A stretch of 64,000 nucleotides of DNA from Planctomycetota bacterium (GTDB lineage Bacteria > Planctomycetota > PLA2 > JAEUHO01). Where the stretch lies: the NCBI GenBank assembly GCA_029259775.1, contig JAJDEN010000064.1:1-64000 (forward strand), given 5' to 3'. Shown here piece by piece: positions 60,593-64,000 of this stretch. Within the stretch, counting starts at the first letter, position 1, and every line of letters starts with the position of its first letter. A program made the position numbers and the translations under genes. Below the pieces are notes generated by a model, which saw nothing but the letters and a program-made list of their open reading frames with translations, ran no database searches and was not told where the DNA came from.

Positions 60593-61678
60593 TTACTGGC
60601 CTCCGGCGTCGAGACCGAGACGGGTCCGCATCGCACGCGGGTCCTGGCACTTGAGCAGCGCCTGGGTCTGATCGATCTTCCCGCTGTCGTACAGCTCGTT
60701 CAGGTGGTCGTCGAGCAGCATCATGCCGCGCGAGCGTCCGGTCTGGATGGCGCTGTTGATCTTGAAGCTCTCACCCTTGCGGACGTGGTTCTCGATACCC
60801 GAGGTCATCACCATCACCTCGAAGGCGGCGATCATGCCGGACTTGTCGGCGCGCGGCATCAGCACCTGGCTGATCACGCCGATGAGCGACACGGACAACT
60901 GCACGCGCACCATCTCCTGCTGCTCGGGCGGGAACTGGTCGATGATGCGGTCCACCGTTCGGGCGGAACCCGTCGTGTGCAGCGTGCCGAGCACGAGGTG
61001 GCCCGTCTCCGCAGCGGTGATGGCCGTCGAGATGGTCTCGAGGTCGCGCATCTCACCGAGCAGGATGACGTCGGGGTCCTCGCGCAGCGCGCGCCGGATG
61101 GCCTCGGCGAACGACGTCACGTCGATGCCGACCTCGCGCTGGTTCACGATGCACTTCTTGTGATCGTGGTAGTACTCGATCGGGTCCTCGATCGTGATGA
61201 TGTGGTGCTCGCGGTGCTCGTTGATGTAGTCGATCATCGTCGCGAGGGTCGTCGTCTTGCCGGAGCCCGTCGGGCCCGTGATCAGGAGCAGGCCGCGCGG
61301 CCGGTCGAGCAGCTTGATGACCTCGCCGGCCAGGCCGATCTGTTCGAAGCTGAGCAGCTTGTTGGGGATGAGCCGACAGACCATCGCGGGTCGGCCGCGC
61401 TGCATGAAGACGGCGATACGGAAGCGAGCCGCGTCGCCATGGGCCCACGCGAAGTCGGAGCTGCCGCACTCGGAGAACTCCTCCTTCTTCAGTTTCGGAA
61501 TGATCTCGTCGATCAGTGACATCGCCTCCTCGGACGTGAGCGGGTCGTGCTTGACGTCCCGGAGGCGGCCCTTGAGGCGCAGGACCGGCGCCCGGCCGAC
61601 GGTGATGTGGAGGTCGCTGGCCCCCGTCTGGACCATCGTGTCGAACAGTCGATGGATGTCATCGCCAATGATGGGCAT
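60593..61678 (-). CDS. pilT: Twitching motility ATPase PilT
   Basis: The 361-residue retraction ATPase has the PilT PAS-like N-domain (LFDTMVQTGASDLHITVGRAP), Walker A GPTGSGKTT (135-143), Walker B VILLGEMRDLETI, the His box TGHLVLGTLHT and the C-terminal motif AFEVMVMTSGIENHVRKG typical of PilT. There is no zinc site, as expected. ATG 61678 matches the family N-terminus. It lies between the two PilB-like genes. Confidence 0.95.
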   Translation of the reverse strand: MPIIGDDIHRLFDTMVQTGASDLHITVGRAPVLRLKGRLRDVKHDPLTSEEAMSLIDEIIPKLKKEEFSECGSSDFAWAHGDAARFRIAVFMQRGRPAMVCRLIPNKLLSFEQIGLAGEVIKLLDRPRGLLLITGPTGSGKTTTLATMIDYINEHREHHIITIEDPIEYYHDHKKCIVNQREVGIDVTSFAEAIRRALREDPDVILLGEMRDLETISTAITAAETGHLVLGTLHTTGSARTVDRIIDQFPPEQQEMVRVQLSVSLIGVISQVLMPRADKSGMIAAFEVMVMTSGIENHVRKGESFKINSAIQTGRSRGMMLLDDHLNELYDSGKIDQTQALLKCQDPRAMRTRLGLDAGGQ

Positions 61679-61804
61679 GGTTCGTCGAATCCTCGTCTTG
61701 CATACTTCGTTACCGGCCACCGGGAGGTTGGTTTACACCCCGTCAGGGCCGCTGGTCGTGCTGTTACCGCTGCTGCCTGCCCTCGCCGCAGGCGTCTCTG
61801 GGGG

Positions 61805-63493
61805 TCATACGTCGTCCGCCTCATCCATCGCGAAGACCGCGCCCGCCACGCGGAGGATCTCCTCGATCGTCGTCGTCCCCTCGAGCACCTTGCGGACGCC
61901 GTCTTCACGCAAGCTGCGCAGCCCGCCCGAAATGCGCGCCTGCGCGCGGATCTCCGCGCCGCTCGCGCCCTTGTAGACCAGCTCGCGCAGGGCGGAGTCC
62001 ATCTGGAAGAGTTCGAAGATGCCGATGCGGCCGCGGTAGCCCTCGAAGCGGCACTCCTTGCAGCCGACGGCGCGGTAGATGGTCCGTCCGCGCACGCCCT
62101 CAGCGGTCAGACCGATGGCCGCCAGCATCGTGCCGGACGGCTCGTGCGGCTGGCGACACGTCTCGCAGATCTTGCGCACGAGGCGCTGGGCCATGACCGC
62201 CATGATCGCCGTCGCGGCGAGGAACGGCTTCACGCCCATGTCGATGAGGCGCGTGAGCGCCGACGGCGCATCGTTGGTGTGCAGCGTCGAGAAGACGAGG
62301 TGACCGGTCAAGGCGGCCTGGATCGCGATGTCGGCGGTCTCCTGGTCGCGAATCTCACCGACGAGGATGATGTTCGGCGCCTGGCGCAGCATCGAACGCA
62401 GGATGCGGCCGAAGTTGAGCCCGATGTCGTGGCGCACCTCGGCCTGGTTGATGCCGGGCAGGTTGTATTCGACCGGGTTCTCGGCCGTGATGATCTTCAC
62501 GTTCGGCTTGTTGAGCGTCTTGAGCGCGGCGTAGAGCGTCGTCGTCTTGCCCGAGCCCGTCGGTCCCGTCACCAGGAAGATGCCGTTGGGACGCTTGATC
62601 ACACGGTCGAAACGGTCGCGATCCTCGCCTACGAAGCCGAGATCGGCCAGATCCACGAGACCGGCCTCGCGGTCGAGAATACGCATCACGATCGACTCGC
62701 CGGCCGTCGCAGGGATGAGCGACACGCGCAGGTCGATGGGCCGCCCCATCAGTTTGATGGAGATGCGACCGTCCTGCGGCTTGCGGTGCTCGGAGATGTC
62801 CATCTTGGCCATCACCTTGAAGCGCGTGATGACGGGGCCCGTGAGGTCCTTCTCGAGCGAGTGCGCCTCGTAGCAGACGCCATCGACTCGGTAGCGCACG
62901 CGCACGCGTTCTTCCAGCGGCTCGACATGGATATCCGAGGCGCGCTGCCCCAACGCCTGCTCGAGAATCTCGTGGCAGAGCCGGATGACGGGCGCCTCTT
63001 CCTCGGTGGCTTCCGCGTCCTCGAAGCCGCGGCGGCGCTCCTTGATCTCGACCTTCTCACCCAGGCCGTAGGCCTCGGCGCGAACGTTGTTGAGCGCGGA
63101 CGACGTCGTGAGCGCGAACATGAGATCGCGGTTGAGGACGAAGCGGATGTCGTCGGCCGTGAAGGTGACCATCGGATCGTCCGTCGCGAGCAGCAGCTTT
63201 CCTTGGTGGAGCTTGACGGGGACGATGCCGAAGTCATTGACGACGTTCGTGGGAACGAGTTGGGCGACGTCGTCGGGGATCAGCGCACGCGAGAGGTCCA
63301 CGAAGGGCAGCTTGAACTGGCGGCAGAGGGCCTTCGCGAGCTGGGTCTCATCGACGAACGCCAGGTCGAGGAGGGCCTTGCCGAGCTTGATACCGGGGAC
63401 CCGACGCTGGTGCTCCAGCCCTTCGGTGAGCTTGCGCTCATCGATGTGGCCCATGTCGATGAGGATCTGGCCGAGCTTCTTGTGGGCTGACAT
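61805..63493 (-). CDS. Type IV pilus assembly / type II secretion ATPase (PilB/GspE), copy 2
   Basis: The 562-residue protein is a second extension-type ATPase: MshEN-like N-terminal region (1-150), Walker A GPTGSGKTT (310-318), Walker B IILVGEIRDQETA, His box TGHLVFSTLHTN and the zinc cysteines CETC and CKECRFEGYRGR. It heads the operon, 126 nt before pilT. Two extension ATPases suggest separate pilus and secretion machines sharing PilC, or conditional use. The GGAG upstream is 14 nt from the ATG. Confidence 0.93.
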   Translation of the reverse strand: MSAHKKLGQILIDMGHIDERKLTEGLEHQRRVPGIKLGKALLDLAFVDETQLAKALCRQFKLPFVDLSRALIPDDVAQLVPTNVVNDFGIVPVKLHQGKLLLATDDPMVTFTADDIRFVLNRDLMFALTTSSALNNVRAEAYGLGEKVEIKERRRGFEDAEATEEEAPVIRLCHEILEQALGQRASDIHVEPLEERVRVRYRVDGVCYEAHSLEKDLTGPVITRFKVMAKMDISEHRKPQDGRISIKLMGRPIDLRVSLIPATAGESIVMRILDREAGLVDLADLGFVGEDRDRFDRVIKRPNGIFLVTGPTGSGKTTTLYAALKTLNKPNVKIITAENPVEYNLPGINQAEVRHDIGLNFGRILRSMLRQAPNIILVGEIRDQETADIAIQAALTGHLVFSTLHTNDAPSALTRLIDMGVKPFLAATAIMAVMAQRLVRKICETCRQPHEPSGTMLAAIGLTAEGVRGRTIYRAVGCKECRFEGYRGRIGIFELFQMDSALRELVYKGASGAEIRAQARISGGLRSLREDGVRKVLEGTTTIEEILRVAGAVFAMDEADDV

Positions 63494-63699
63494 GGGATCG
63501 CAGCTTCTCCAGGGCGGGTGGGCCACGGATATAGCACATCGTGGACCAGTTCCGCCATGTGACGGGCGCATGACCGCCCCGGAACGAAAGTCAGGGGGCC
63601 TGAGGGGGCTCGCGGCCGCCCCGGGGGGCGCCCGCAGGGCCGCTTGTGCTAGGTTCGGGCCGCGCGGGCGACGCGGGCCCGCACGGAGGACTCGAGACG

Positions 63700-64000
63700 A
63701 TGGCACGGAACAAGACTCGCAAGGGATCGCTGCGCCTTCTTCGCACAGCCTCGCTACCCCTCACGCTCCTGTTGGCCCCCCTGTTCCTGGGCGGCTGCTT
63801 CCTCATCGACCCGCCGACGCCTACGGCGCCGCGGGCCCTGGCCATGAACCGCGATACGCCGCGGGCCACGTACGACTACTTCAAGACGATGGTCGCCAAC
63901 AACCAGTGGGCGGCGGAATGGTCGGTCTTCAGCCCCAACTTCAAGCGGCTGCTGAACCAATCGGTCGGCCGGAACGTGGACGCGGGCGACTACAACCTCG
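63700..64000 (+). CDS. Lipoprotein, N-terminal part (runs off the window)
   Basis: An ATG at 63700 with GGAGG 9 nt upstream opens a frame that continues to the end of the window. It encodes a basic start, a hydrophobic segment ending LFLGGC (lipobox), and then TPRATYDYFKTMVANNQWAAEWSVFSPNFKRLLNQ, a helical domain. The right end is missing, so function cannot be judged. It is divergent from the pilus operon. Confidence 0.7.
   Translation, partial: MARNKTRKGSLRLLRTASLPLTLLLAPLFLGGCFLIDPPTPTAPRALAMNRDTPRATYDYFKTMVANNQWAAEWSVFSPNFKRLLNQSVGRNVDAGDYNL

Overview
The window is a GC-rich, densely packed bacterial chromosome segment with no plasmid, phage, insertion sequence or CRISPR features. The best guess is a planctomycete or close relative. 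Four secreted or membrane-anchored proteins resemble the DUF1570 / peptidase-MA type, several proteins join zinc ribbons or excisionase-type HTH domains to a membrane helix, and many exported lipoproteins are unrecognised. This is inference from protein style; no 16S gene is present.

Layout. 1-9500: HU-like protein with a consensus-like promoter, a TMTC-like membrane/TPR protein, an ECF sigma factor beside a DUF1570 metalloprotease, and two exported repeat proteins. 9581-14282: a FabZ-like dehydratase, then a tight leftward operon of an HPS-RraA fusion, thiS, thiG, a CPBP protease and a gamma-carbonic anhydrase. 14379-19090: rightward nusA-infB-rbfA, preceded by a promoter and an intrinsic terminator (possible attenuator) and followed by tRNA-His(GTG). 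19934-31200: small exported proteins, a DUF2277/DUF1643/CAP group, two secreted metalloproteases, a response regulator and a thioesterase. 32382-39089: leftward nrdR, an NrdD-like pseudoenzyme candidate and smc. 39505-50560: a phosphodiesterase, yidC, a large surface lipoprotein, radC, an esterase, a metalloprotease and a membrane-anchored HTH protein. 50822-57227: a histidine kinase, an acyl-CoA dehydrogenase and lipoproteins including a HEFMH metalloprotease. 57616-63493: a type IV pilus / type II secretion motor operon (two PilB/GspE ATPases, PilT, PilC). A lipoprotein gene runs off the right edge.

Most notable signal: at 19934-21127 an exported thioredoxin-TPR protein is interrupted by one in-frame UGA exactly where the first cysteine of the CGPC motif belongs (Gly-UGA-Gly-Pro-Cys). 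The reading frame and family similarity continue without a shift, and a strong 9-bp hairpin lies 14 nt after the UGA. This is a candidate selenoprotein; a nonsense mutation is the main alternative.

Other notable signals are a short promoter-leader-terminator unit ahead of nusA, an NrdD-like protein lacking its radical and catalytic residues but carrying two ATP-cones and coupled to an NrdR with a histone-H1-like tail, and a dispersed intergenic repeat whose core fits a G-quadruplex pattern. Functions are assigned from motif recognition only; no database search was run.
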